DNA from: Pithys albifrons albifrons
Lineage: Eukaryota; Chordata; Aves; Passeriformes; Thamnophilidae
Assembly: GCF_047495875.1 (NCBI RefSeq)
Contig: NC_092466.1
Location: 16,178,561 to 16,242,560 of the forward strand
Direction: 5' to 3'
Length of the DNA: 64,000 bases
The notes under the pieces were generated by a model. That model was not told the DNA's origin. It worked only from the letters and a program-made list of their open reading frames with translations, and ran no database searches. Position 1 is the stretch's first letter. Each line of letters begins with the position of its first letter. Shown here in pieces: positions 24,165-36,046 of this stretch. The position numbers and the translations under genes were made by a program.

Positions 24165-24385
24165 GTCCTGAGACCTCTTGTCTGGATGGCTTCTATTGGG
24201 CTCCTTCCAATTCATCAATGTCTTTTTCATGCTGAAGTGCTCAAAACTGAGCACAGTAGTTGAGATTTGGGCTCACAAGTGGTGAATGGAAGGGAATAAT
24301 CACTTCCCTGACTCTGCTGCATGCAGTCCTGATAATATGGCCCAATATGGGGTTCGCCTCATGTCCACAAGTGCTCACCACTGCC
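24165..24385 (-). mobile_element. CR1 LINE fragment, internal part
   Basis: Read on the + strand this is an antisense CR1 body. It shows the degraded order of elements seen in such copies: a CTCCTTCCAATTCATCAATG segment, GTGCTCAAAACTGAGCACAG, a GATCACTTCCCTG-like segment, and GCAGTCCTGATA...GGCCCA. Neither the 3' tail nor the 5' end is present. It is old and diverged. Confidence 0.7.
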
Positions 24386-27300
24386 TTGGTTTGTTTGGGT
24401 TTTTTTAATAGTCAGAATCTAAGTACAAATAGGAGTTTATATCTGACCATAACTAATTGTTCGAATCAGTTTTGTTGCTAAGTCTCTGGGGTGCTTGGAT
24501 ATTATTCCTTGAGTTTTAGGTGTCCCTGCTTTAAATACAGAAACCAGTTAAACTATACTTTCTAACATCATACCGTTACAAGCAATATATTAAAAATAAA
24601 CATTTAATTTGCCAATAAAAAAGATGGGTTACAAAAATTTACATCACAAACTGGGTTGTTTTTAGCAGCTGTGATTTGGTGAAAGTATTGGATATATAGT
24701 ATTGGTTTGCTGCCTTTTTCCCTCAGCTTTCTCAGCATCTGCTATGACATGTCTCAGGGCTGCCTTTAGTATGTAATTGGTCTGTATCTCTTTATACATG
24801 TTGAATTTTAACTGAACAGAATAGATGTGTCTGTTTCAGCTGATCTTTAGAATGAAGATCAGTTTAAAGTGAAGCAGTTCCATCTGCACTCTGATGTTTT
24901 TATAATGCTGATTGTTGGATGAAATAGCTGATAAAAATTATTTTCTGTCACTAATTTCCATCACTGATTCTATTGTGCTTTATGTATTATGGTGGCATTT
25001 GCAGCTGGAAGGAGTTGGAAGAAGGTGGTACATACACCTTACAAGGGTGAATGAATGACAAGTTCCCATTAGACAACATTTAATGGACTTTGTAGTTGTA
25101 GACACCAGCTTGTAATGGTCAAAGTCTTGTATGTATTCATTTTCCTGTAGGCAGTTACTGCCACTTTTCCATATCATCATCATCATTTGTATCCCCTCTA
25201 GGAAATAAAATCAAACCCACCTTTTTAAAATGTAAAATAAAATTATGCTGCTTTGCGTATTGCATTAAAAAATGCTTGTTTTCTACATGTTGTCTTCCCC
25301 AGAAGATTACTCAAGAGAAGCTGACAGATGAATAAAGTTTAATTATCATCAAAGCGCAGACAAAAAAAATTTATTATATATCTATAATGAAATCAGTTTT
25401 CAATATACAAAACTCTTATAAATTATATTCTACATTGACATTAATGCATTATCATACTCAAAAGTTTTACCATTTATTTACTGTAAAACATTAGACTAGA
25501 GATAAAAATAAAAAAATAATATTTTAAAATGGAATTACCTTTAAGATGCTGATCATTCTTCATTCTTCCACAGGCAGAATGGTTGTATTCCTGTAGGACA
25601 CATCGCATTTGCTTTTATACTGATGTTCAAACATAGTGATAGGTTGAATCTTGCATTTAAACTATGAAAAAGTGGTTCTTTAGTACACCGAATGATGCTT
25701 CTCAAGTAAAATTGCTTTCATTTGTTGTTGCCTAAATGTTTGGCTTCACTGGGCTTCCTTTTTCACAAGTTTAACTTTTCTGAGTTTTTTTCAGAAATAT
25801 CCAATATATTTAGTTCTTTAAATAACTGCACTGTTACTACCATATTGTTACAGTAACAGTTTTCTGAATGCACAGAAATGAAGCGTGTACCTAAAATTAT
25901 GAGCAACTGTACTACTGGTATCCTGAAATACAGTTATAGCAGGATATAATATATGATCTAGAAATAGATGTTTTATTATTTTCAGCAGAATTTTTATCTT
26001 CAAATTGTCCAGTTTTTGTATTATCACTCTAACAATATGAGACAAAATTGTATTGAAGAACGTTTCTGGTGAATTTTAGTCTACCACAAGAAATTCCCTC
26101 TGTAAAAGATTAATGAGCTAATGATGGAAATAAAAACGTGGGAGAAAAGATGATCAAAAAAGGTGTTTGAGTGGACATTCAATGACCGATCTGAACCAAC
26201 AGACTTTTAAAAAATTATATGAAATCAGTGAATTCAGCATATCCTGAATATGCATTCATGCACATTGAATAAAAATAAAATCAAATGATGGCCTTAAGAG
26301 CATAGGTCTGTCTCATTAAAAGCTAATACATCAAAAGACATTCTGTTCCATTTGTGATTGAGGGAAGAGTAACAGGACACTGTTACATCTCTAGATGAGA
26401 CAGCATAAGCTGAGTACCTCTGTGAGATGGGACTCCGCATCTCACTTTGAGTCTTGGTGAACTGGGCAGGACTGAGAGAGGACTTGTGTAAGGGACAGGT
26501 GGTGACAGAGCAGATTTAGCAGAAGTATGCATGCAAGCTGAGGAAGTACCTGAGAGAAATGGGGTATGGTAACATACAGTTGTCATCTTGTTGATAAGTT
26601 ATATGTTCATTTTGATGATCCTTTATATACATGTTGTAAGCTGCTCTGTTAAGAACTGACTTCTTATGTGTCTGGAGAAACTCGTACAATCAACCTTAGG
26701 AACTTTAAAGCTAGTAATGAAGAAAAATGATAACTACTAGGGCAGCTGTTACTTGTGAGGATCATTTTGGAAGGTAAATGGAATGGTACCTTTCCCCTGA
26801 TTTAATAATTGCATATACTCATGAACATTAGTTGGTGGTACATGGACAAGTTCATATACCTAAATAGTAGTGCTAGAAATCAACTCCCTCCATGCAAATG
26901 CGATTAAAAAGAGGTATTGGTATTACAGGTCCAGTCTCCTAAGGGGAGATTTCACCTCTGGAAAATAATGTATTGAATCTTGTTCTAGGGGAATGTAAAA
27001 TTGATATAGAAGAAAAAAGTCTTTTAAGTGTATGCTAGTATTTTCAGTGTTAGAGTTTTCTGGATTAGCATATTCACTACTTTTTCAGATTTTAGCTTTT
27101 TCTGGCATTGAGATGTATATTCATTTTTATGTGTAGAGTTAGTGCCACTGCACATGGGAACAGGTATGTAGATGACATTTTGCACTCAGGTGATAGTTTT
27201 TGTGTATAATTTTTAGTACTTGTTTGCAGAAATAGAATGACAGAAATGGATGTGGCTTAATGTGTTATGGTGAGTCTCTGATGTTTGCTTTAATTCAGGT

Positions 27301-28095
27301 AGTCTGAAGACATCCTGTTTTATGTGATGGGCTCCTTTTGCTTTCCATCCATCACACTTCCATATTTAGCTCTCCTATTATTTCTTATGTGTGGGACCTG
27401 GTAATTTAGAATGGGAATTTGATAACAATTTCACAAAGACATTGATAGTTTTTCATTATGTTTTTCAGTAATTGTGTCAGAAGGCACTAAGATAATCCAA
27501 AAGGAATCTTTACTCTGCTGTCGATATATTGTACCAGCTTCTTTTGAATTGCTATTGGGAGTAGAGTATTTGCAACTAAGTGTGAAGGTCACAGAGGAGG
27601 TGTGTGAACTGGGAATTACATTTGAATACAGGAGCAAGTCAGTTGATATTTTGAGTGTATTCTCATGGTTTTTTTTCTACTTTACATGGTTCTTCTGCAG
27701 CCATGTCTATGCCATTTAAAGACCTCTATGATAATTTGATATTTTGTACTTAATATCCTAGTAAAATACACACATAAAGTTCATGTTATCAGAAGGAACA
27801 GACATTGCTAATGCTGGGAAAATGTAATGTTCTGTGTATTTTTTCAGACCTTTTTTTTAATTAGGATATGTCTGCTTGTACAAAAAGGTTAATTTCTGTC
27901 TAGCAAAGTGTATGCAGATTAGGGAAGAGCAGACTGATGTTATTTTAAATTCATGAACTGTATCTACATTAGAAGTTCATCTTTTTTTTTTTTCTGTCCT
28001 TGAAAGGGAACAGCTAGAAATCGCAGGATGTATTGAAATGAACTCTCAGTTTCACACATGCCTAACAATGTTATATCATTTTGCTTTCTCCATAG

Positions 28096-28223
28096 GATTT
28101 TAAGACAGTGCTGTCTTTCCCCCAGTACCCAGGGGAGTTTCTGCACCCTGTGGTTTATGCGTGTACTGCAGTTATGTTGTTGTGCCTGTTTGCTTCCATT
28201 ATCACCTACATTGTCCATCACAG
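28096..28223 (+). CDS. ADGRA1: ADGRA1 exon: stalk end and TM1
   Basis: The exon has 42 codons plus two bases. The acceptor is TTTCTCCATAG and the donor is CACAG|GTAAGA; it starts in phase 0 and ends in phase 2. It begins [20 protein letters not shown] and continues into the first transmembrane helix, ending IITYIVHH. The sequence [17 protein letters not shown] is what I associate with ADGRA1 and not with ADGRA2 or ADGRA3. The receptor is an orphan adhesion GPCR mainly expressed in the nervous system in mammals (family knowledge). The residue before this exon is the last Met of the GPS exon, which corresponds to the start of the short mammalian protein as I remember it. An internal ATG also lies at 28174. 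Confidence 0.93.
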
Positions 28224-29069
28224 GTAAGAATTTCATCTTAACAGTCAGTATTAAGCTGAGGTACTTCAATTTTTTTCACCCTTACTGTAAAATAAATTGA
28301 AATTATCTGATTTACTGTTGGATAGGAATGGTAGCAACATGATTTACACCAGAGAAATCAAAACAAAGGTTATGTCAACCCTTCCTAAAGTGTCTCCAAG
28401 CTGTGTGTTTCTGCACACTTTTCCTAAGATTTCTAACTTGACAATTCAATAAAACCATGAGCACTATCAAGTTGCTTTCTGGCGAACTCCAGTCAAGCAG
28501 CACTTTGGCCAGCTACACTGGCCATGTTGGCTTTGAAGATCAAGTTTGATTGGAAAACTGAGAACTATCATTTTGAGTTAAGAAAACTCATATTTTCCTT
28601 TATGTGAAAAATTTATGTCAATGACATTTTAACTACATACTTCTGGTTCAAGACCTTTAGCAATTTAAAAGAGCAGGAGTGTATTGTGCTGTAGAAGCTG
28701 CTAAATATTAATTAAATGAACTTAATGCAATCTCTTATGATCTTCAGCTTCCATTTAATCCTTTAGAGATGTCTTGTTAAAGTTCTGCATATCTGAAGCT
28801 ATGCAATAAGCCTTTTGCTTTCAGTACTCTAAATGCTTGATTTGGTGGAGGAAACTTTAGATCAGCAGACTTTTAGAATTTTTACCATGGAATTTACCTT
28901 TTTACCATTTATTTCAGTGCTGTATCAGTCAGACTCTGTCCTATAGGTAGATTGCTACATAAGTATTCAAGAATCAGAGAATTTAAATCTATCAACTATT
29001 TGTTCAAAATAATAGTTTTCAGAATACATGTGTTGGGGTTTTAATTTTAAAATGTGATTTTTTCAACAG
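28224..29069 (+). other. ADGRA1 intron (846 bp, phase 2)
   Basis: The intron runs from GTAAGA to TTTTTTCAACAG between the TM1 and TM2 exons. I see no repeat or other feature in it. Confidence 0.88.
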
Positions 29070-29193
29070 CACAATCCGAATAAGTAGGAAAGGATGGCAT
29101 ATGCTTCTCAACTTTTGCTTCCATACTGCTCTTACGTTTGCTGTTTTTGCTGGTGGAATCAATCGCATTAAATATCCAATTATATGTCAAGCC
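29070..29193 (+). CDS. ADGRA1: ADGRA1 exon: intracellular loop 1, TM2, extracellular loop 1
   Basis: The first base completes the split Ser codon, followed by 41 codons; the acceptor is TTTTTTCAACAG and the donor is GCC|GTAAGT, ending in phase 0. The peptide begins [18 protein letters not shown] (intracellular loop 1 into TM2), goes on with [11 protein letters not shown], and ends KYPIICQA. The Cys in IICQ is the conserved TM3-top cysteine expected to pair with the extracellular loop 2 cysteine, which lies in the exon beyond this window. The match to remembered ADGRA1 sequence in this exon is very strong. Confidence 0.94.
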
Positions 29194-29430
29194 GTAAGTA
29201 TCTGTCTTAGTAATTCTTACTGACAGAATTGAAACTTGCAACTGAATTTTTCACATAGTTCTCCTTCTTTTCATATATTGCTTCTGGATCTTAAGTTTTT
29301 CAAAATAAATCATTATAAGGATGTCTTTTAAAGACCAGCACTGCGAGCACTCAGTGTTTGGTTGTCACCTAAGTTTCTCTAAGTGGGTGATCAATGCATT
29401 CACATCTCTGAAGTTCGGAGTTCCTTGGAG

Positions 29431-29467
29431 GTTTTTTGTGGGGTTTTTTTTGTTTGTTTGTTTTTTA
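29431..29467. repeat. G/T-rich low-complexity tract
   Basis: GTTTTTTGTGGGG followed by T runs and TGTTTGTTTG units. It is the complement type of the A/C-rich tracts found elsewhere in the window. Confidence 0.85.
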
Positions 29468-32400
29468 CAAAAGCCCTGAAAATCTTATTATTTCTCTGCT
29501 GTATAGGATAGCTGAAAACTATAAATCCAAAATATTTCTGTCCTTATGTTTTGGATTGAATGTGTGGGACTGAAGTTACTGCTTCACTACTGTATCATAT
29601 ATACAATTTGCCTGAGGGCCAGGGTGGCCCCGGCTTCACTGAGTGATCTCTAAATACACACGGGGGCAGCCTAATGTTTATAGTATAAATATGTCTTTTA
29701 ATTACAATTCAAGCTAAGGAGAAAAAACAGACCAGTGTACTTGTGATTCGTGGAACCTGGTTTGCACTGCTGGACTATTTTGTATCTCCTGCTTTCAGCC
29801 CTTTTGGAACAATAGTGTCATGAGATGCACAGAGAGGGCTGGCTGTGAATATAGAGACTGAGTCTGTACAATGTGTAAAGAGAGCCATTTCAGTCATCTT
29901 CTCTAATGCCTGATGAGGGCTTGTTGCAATTTGTTTGTCTTAAATATTTCTTCTTCTTGGATTTTGTAGAAGTACTCCAGGTCTCATGAATGTTGTTGGT
30001 ATTTACCTGTAGTAAATCACTTTATTTAGCCAACATTCTCACAGATATTTTGCTTGTCACTCATCTGGTTCTTTGAAGTGGGTGTAAATAGCAAGTGTCA
30101 CCAGCTAACTGCAGTCACTGCAAAATATGCATAATTAGTATAAGAGTTATCACTCTAGTTCTCAGTGAGATGCTTTGCAAGCCTTTTGTGTATACTTGTG
30201 CATGACCACCAGTAAACATCACCTGTAGATCAATAAGTGCTGTAACATTCTACGTGTGCTCTACCTATGTGTATTACGTGCTGTTCATTGAAATAGCGCA
30301 GTTGTCCACTAAATTATTCTGAGAAAAATATCTCACAATATCTCATGTATTGTGTAATAATTAATCTGCAAGTTCTAGAAAATTGAACTATCACCATTTT
30401 CTTTTATCTGCACTTTGCAAGTGAGAGTACCAGATTAGTTTGTAGGGCAGCCATAGCCATGTAATTACATGATCACAAATGACCATCTGTTGCTACAGCC
30501 ATTGTCTGGTTATTTACCTTGCAGATTGCAAGGTAACAATATGGTATAAACAGCTATAATGAAAAATTGATTGAGATAAATGTGTCATTAATAGCCTGTT
30601 ACAAGTAATACATAAAATGCATTATCAGTGACATCTGGTTTTTGCTATGGTATAGGGCCAGATCCTAAGCTGCTGAGAAACATGCACACTTAGGGAAACT
30701 GAACTGATCCATTCCTATATATCTTCTAATGAGTTTCAGAAAGTTATTTATTTACCTGACAACATGCTACATCAACAGACAGTATCATCAGTAGTTAAAA
30801 TATATTGCATCTACACACCTATCCTGTGTGAATGTATCTATAGACTGTTTAGATTTACCCGTGTCACTGAATGTTGGCTGGTGTTGTAGAATCCAGTGTC
30901 TTGAATTTATGGCCAAGTCCTTCATGCAAAACAAAGGTTTTTGGAGCAGCAGAATGGGATTAACCAGAGCCAGTACACTACCAGAAAGGTCCTTGGACCA
31001 GCTAGTGCATGATGTAAGTCAGCCCCTTCCATGTCCCAGAGTTGGAGACTCAGACTGCTTTCTTTCAAAGGGCAGAAAGAAGCTTACTCCTTCTATATAA
31101 GGAATGAGAGAGAAGGAGATTGTAGCTGAATCACTCCCCATGTGTGGGAGGCATTGATTCTGTACTCTCAGATGAAGATTTCAGTATCATGGCCCCTACT
31201 TTCCCAGAAAGCATGAAAGTCATGACCTCATGGATGGTTATGGATGCTAGGGGATGAAATTGTCAGTTCAACATGTTGAAGCATGAAGAACAGGCTTATG
31301 GCACAAGATTCAAGAGGCAGAAAAGTTAGGGAGAGAGGCAGAATCTTAATATTTTGTCCTAGTAGTCAGTCACTGAGTAGCATGATCACTTTAATCACAT
31401 CTTGAAGAACTTCCTATATGGCTTACAGAATAAAAGCTTCCATGTATATTTTGGAAAGGCTCAGATCTTCCTTCTTGCTGATGAATGTCAAATGTGAAGC
31501 TGCTTGTGAATTCTGTTCTGTAAGGGGGTAAATCTTCAGCAGGAAAGGTAAAGTCCATTTCAATACAGCCAGTAGCCTACAAGTTCAACTCAGAAAGTTC
31601 ATCTTCTTGCAATAAATTTTCTACCTGTGAAGGGAGCATGGGGTTTTTCTAATGCTAAATCTGTAAAGATCATGAAATGTTCACATCCAGTGGTGTTACA
31701 GACCACAGTGAAATTCCTGAATCCCTTCATCTCACTGAAAAGAATCACTTTCATTGCAGGATTAATAGTTTAATCAGAATGTCAGTGTATATCCATATTC
31801 TTCTTTAAACAGAGTTGGCTAAAGAAATATAGTCTTATCTGAAATATAACTAAATTGATGAAAAAGAAAACAAACTGAATTAAAAACTTGGGCAAAACAA
31901 AGAAATTTGTGTACAAGTTCAGGCTGATCAAGAGAGCTTTTTGTGCCAAAATGCTTTGCATAAATGTGTATTCTGGTCATTACCATAGTAACTGAATCAT
32001 GTGGAACTTAAGTTACCTCTAAGGTACTGAAATTTATTGAAGTAGCACAAATAGACAGCATCTTCTTACTGCAGAAAAGCATAATCTTCTATTCAAAAGG
32101 CTGGTTCTTATTCCCAAAGATAAGAATTCTAAGAACACAGAATGTGGAAAAAATGAATCCAAGGAAACAAGAAAATTATCACCATATAACTGTGGCCATT
32201 AAAGAGCTTTAGGTGCAATGTTGTCTTCAATGCTTATGTCCTGACAGTTTTTACTGTACCATTTGGACTGTCAGTGGAAAACCTTCTTATGAATAAGTGC
32301 CATCACTTCAAAATTTCCAGCCATAATCATTTGTTCTGTGTTGAAATTTGACCCTTTCCACACAGTTTTATGTGGGATATCAAAGTTCTACTAATAGTGG

Positions 32401-33219
32401 AGATAGTTTTAAGTTACCAGTGGCATATTTAATTTGTATATATTTACTGACCTCTTAAATTTTACAGAGGCACAAATCCAGCCACAAGATACACTCAGGT
32501 GGATTGGTACTCTGGACCTTTAATGTAGGTTTATATTTGCTAACAGAGTGAAGTAAGAGTTTACTAAACAAAGTCACATTTGTCCTGTTCCCATTTCTGT
32601 TGAGCCTTGTCCTTCTCTTCCATGTTGTAAGCTGCCATCTGGTGAATTTCTAGCATAGAGCTCAGATGTCTTCCTAGAAAGAGGTGGTTCCACTGAATGG
32701 GATAAAAGAGCTTGCAGCCACAGTCCCTAAGCACAACAGTTAGGAAAATGCATCTGTGTGACATGACTGATGTCAGTGTGGAGACACAGGGAAGGAAGAG
32801 CCAGAGAGCAAAGCACACTAGTTTGAAACACTGAATTTTCAATACGAGATGTAACAAGCATTTCTTTACTAATTTTTATTAGTGGATGAATAAGAGCAAG
32901 AATTGTAGTCCAAAAGCATGTTTTGTGATGGGAATTGAGAAACCAAATTATCACCACTGTCACATGAAAGGGAAGGGGGTTTACTTGACCATTAGTGTGG
33001 GGGAGATTTTCTCAACCCTTAATGTTGTATTTGTCTGTCAGCGCCCCAGGGAAGCCGAACCCCTTATGTCTAACCAGTCTGTCAGTGTCCTGTGAGGGGA
33101 CCCTTCGCTGAACAGATTCACTGGATGGGAGGGTGATATGACTGCCCGTTTTGGGAGGGCTGAGCCAACAGTGTGGAGATCCCTCAGTGACTCTTCCCAA
33201 TGTGTTATCCACTGGTGAG

Positions 33220-33256
33220 AACTGCTAGCACCTATAGAGAACTCACTCTAGCAGTT
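33220..33256. repeat. 9-bp inverted repeat, 19-nt spacer
   Basis: AACTGCTAG (33220-33228) and CTAGCAGTT (33248-33256) are exact reverse complements. They follow a locally G/C-richer stretch (about 33040-33200) that I could not assign to a known repeat family. Confidence 0.75.
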
Positions 33257-34555
33257 TACAGAACTAATTGAATTAATACAGATTGTGATAGCTTAGTAAG
33301 GTTTGTGGGTCATCAGTGATAGTGTCTGACTGCAAAAACATGTTTAAAGTAATCTACTAATACTACAAAGCAAGCACAAGCTCTAATTCTAGTAATAGCA
33401 CTTAGCGCACATAGAATGTGTTTCTTACCCAATAGGCATCCCTGTGGAGGTGGGAAAGACAGGCTCAGCCTGTCAACTGATCCCAGAAGTTTTGGTGCAA
33501 TCTTCCTCAATTTTGCCCCTGTTCCCAACTTACTTTTCTACTATCTCTTTAGGTTTAGGTGGAGCTTGAGTGGCTTTAGTCCTAGTACTTTTATCTCTGA
33601 CTAATGTAAAATTCTTTCGCTTCACTTTACATGCTTAATGAGAGTGGTCATATCTTGGCATCTGTCTCCCTTGGTTGACAGGTATTGTATGGTCTTTGAA
33701 CTACAAGGTACCACCATGTTTCCTTCCCTGCAGAGATTTCTGTGGAGCAAGGACACAGTGTTTCCACTCCACTCTGCCCTCCATTGCATCCCCCCAGCAG
33801 ATGTTTATTGTGGTATAGGGAGCCTTTGTGAGGCATGTCAACCGTGTTCCATTGAGGGAGCGGCAGATTTATTTTACGCTGTAATTCTTAGTCTCCTCTA
33901 ATCTTTAACCCTATCCATCTTCCCACAACCATAATGAGAACTGGCCTCTCTTTCCTTTAGAATTTAGTGTAACAGCTCAGTGCACCCTTCCTAATTCCAC
34001 ACTTTCATTGTGTCATGTCAAATCTATCAGTCATAAGGAGGTCCTGCATCATCAGGCTATTTCTTCTTTTCCTTCAAGCAAGAAATGCAAGTGATTGAGG
34101 TTTGGTTTGGGTTTTTTTTGAGAGAGAGAAAGATACATATTATTAAAGAGTTAGTGCAGAGGCTGCTAACTTTTCTGTCTGCTGTCCTTCTTTGTTCAAG
34201 GCGTTCACTTATCAGAAGGAGCTCAGATGCTGAAACATGAGCACACTGTGAAAACAGTAATGTGATTAAGGTGTGGCATAGCAATGGTGTGTTCAATCAG
34301 TTCAGTTGTCTATCTGAAAGTTCAACAAAATCGTTTTGTTGTACTATTTTTAGATCTCTCACTCACTTCAGTGGCTGATAATTTCTGTCTATATAGCCTC
34401 AGAAGCTGTCCAGCATTTCACATGTAGGTGCCTTTTCACATGGAATTTATTTCTGTTGTTTATATTATGGCATACTTGTGTGGAATACAGAATATATAGC
34501 AGCAGTGCTATGTTGAAATGAGAAAGAGGTTAGGAACCAAATATCTAGAATTTTT

Positions 34556-34650
34556 CCCATTTTTTCTTATGATTTTTACCTCCATTTTCTTTCCCCTTTC
34601 TCATCCTTCTCTCTTCCTCCTGCCTTGCTCCTTCACTCCCCTGCCCTGCT
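34556..34650. repeat. Polypyrimidine-rich tract
   Basis: About 95 bp dominated by C and T, ending in clusters such as CCTGCCTTGCTCCTTCACTC. An AG follows near 34679, so it could act as a cryptic splice acceptor, but no convincing exon follows. Confidence 0.7.
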
Positions 34651-35900
34651 CATGGTCCTATTCACTGCATCCCTACAGAAATGCTGCAAGCTGCATATGA
34701 ACTAAGTCCAGACAGCTCTAGTCCCTGAGCTGGCAATGTCTGCCAGCTGATGATATAAAGTTGTCTCATTCTCTTATTTCTGCTTCTTTTACTTCAAGCA
34801 AGAACAGCAATGAAGGCTTTATAGTCCCTTGTCTAATGTGACAGAGAAGTCCCAGAGAAAATTACAAAGGGTTTTCAGTTTTCATATTTGCTGCTATCTT
34901 CAAGTTTTGATCTATATTACTAAATATAAACAAAATGCATGGAATTTTTTTCTTTACTCATCAATTATTTTGTTTTAAGTGGTGCAAAAATGAACACTGG
35001 TTCAAATAAATCATTATAATAGATTTGTGTTAGCTTTATTCAGCAATTGTCTGTATTCCTTAAACATTTATGTTCTTTCCAATTATAGCAATATTTTACT
35101 TGTCACTGCAAAATGTCGGGTAATTGCTTCAAAGGTAACCTCATTTTATATAATCAGATGGAGACTTAGCTGATGTAATAAAACATTAGAGATTGGATAA
35201 AATTCCAATTACCGCTGCCATAATAATGAATAACAATCGCTAACATAAGAAAAATGTAAACATTTTAAAGGTGTTTGTACTTTATTTTACTTTCAATGAT
35301 AAACACACTGGTTCCTTGAAAACAAAATGATAATAACACTCTTAGAGATTATATTTCTTTTTAAGGGAGGATGCCCAGATCTGTCACTTAATTTTAAAAA
35401 TTGTATGGCCAAGTTTATAAGTTTCTTAAAATATGTCTGGAAATATTCTGGTTTTAGGCAAATAGCACTGATCCCATTGACAGAAGTCAACTTTGGCTGT
35501 ATGTAGAAGAGAGGGAACTACAGCAGGATATTCCTGAAAAATTAAAGGAAAAATTAGCATAATAGCAAGCAAAGATGCTGGCGTCTCATTAATTTTTAAA
35601 TCTTATGGTCATGATAAGCTAAAAAATCTTGCAACACAAACTAAGATTCACATCACTTTAAATCCAGGTGTAAAATGTTGTCATTAATCAGGTTCATAGA
35701 AAACAAATGTCTTTACAATCTTGGTTTCCTAACATGCCATCTGGCATTACAGATACTACCTTTGATAGATTAACCTCTTGGATGCACTTACATAATCAAT
35801 TGAAAAAATCTGTTTGGTTGTACACTTATGCAGTAAGATTCTTCTAAACCTCTTGTTTTACTGATCCATTTACTGAGTTAACTGTCCACTGTTTTTTTAG

Positions 35901-36046
35901 GTTGGCATAGTACTGCATTATTCTACACTCTCTACTATGCTATGGATTGGAGTAACTGCCAGGAATATTTATAAGCAAGTCACAAAAAAACCTCAGCCAT
36001 GCCAGAACAGTGACCAACCTTCTTATCCAAAGCAACCACTACTCAG
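35901..36046 (+). CDS. ADGRA1: ADGRA1 exon: TM3 and intracellular loop 2
   Basis: The exon has 48 codons plus two bases. The acceptor is CTGTTTTTTTAG and the donor is CTCAG|GTATGG; it starts in phase 0 and ends in phase 2. It encodes TM3 ([20 protein letters not shown]), then [10 protein letters not shown] leading into intracellular loop 2, and a Pro/Gln-rich loop ending PKQPLL plus a split Arg. The TM3[11 protein letters not shown] run is a hallmark of ADGRA1 and ADGRA3; the loop with SYPKQPLLR and the flanking exons favour ADGRA1. Confidence 0.95.

Larger units (their letters stand above)
19167..28095 (+). other. ADGRA1 intron (8.9 kb, phase 0)
   Basis: This intron separates the GPS exon from the TM1 exon. 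It contains a (TC)n tract near 19202, a (TG)n tract near 20115, a CR1 fragment at 24165-24385, and an AT-rich, homeodomain-site-rich stretch at about 21300-21445. It would also be the natural place for an alternative promoter and first exon producing a short receptor without the GAIN region, but I could not identify such a promoter. Confidence 0.85.
29194..35900 (+). other. ADGRA1 intron (6.7 kb, phase 0)
   Basis: The intron lies between the TM2 and TM3 exons. It holds a G/T low-complexity tract near 29431, an inverted repeat near 33220-33256, a pyrimidine-rich tract near 34556-34650, and an AT-rich block at 34980-35280 that resembles a conserved non-coding element. No LINE or LTR was recognised. 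Confidence 0.85.

Noticed and set aside
33040..33200. Locally GC-richer stretch as a mobile element or exon
   Set aside because: No LTR ends, tails, duplications or splice-bounded open frame could be found.
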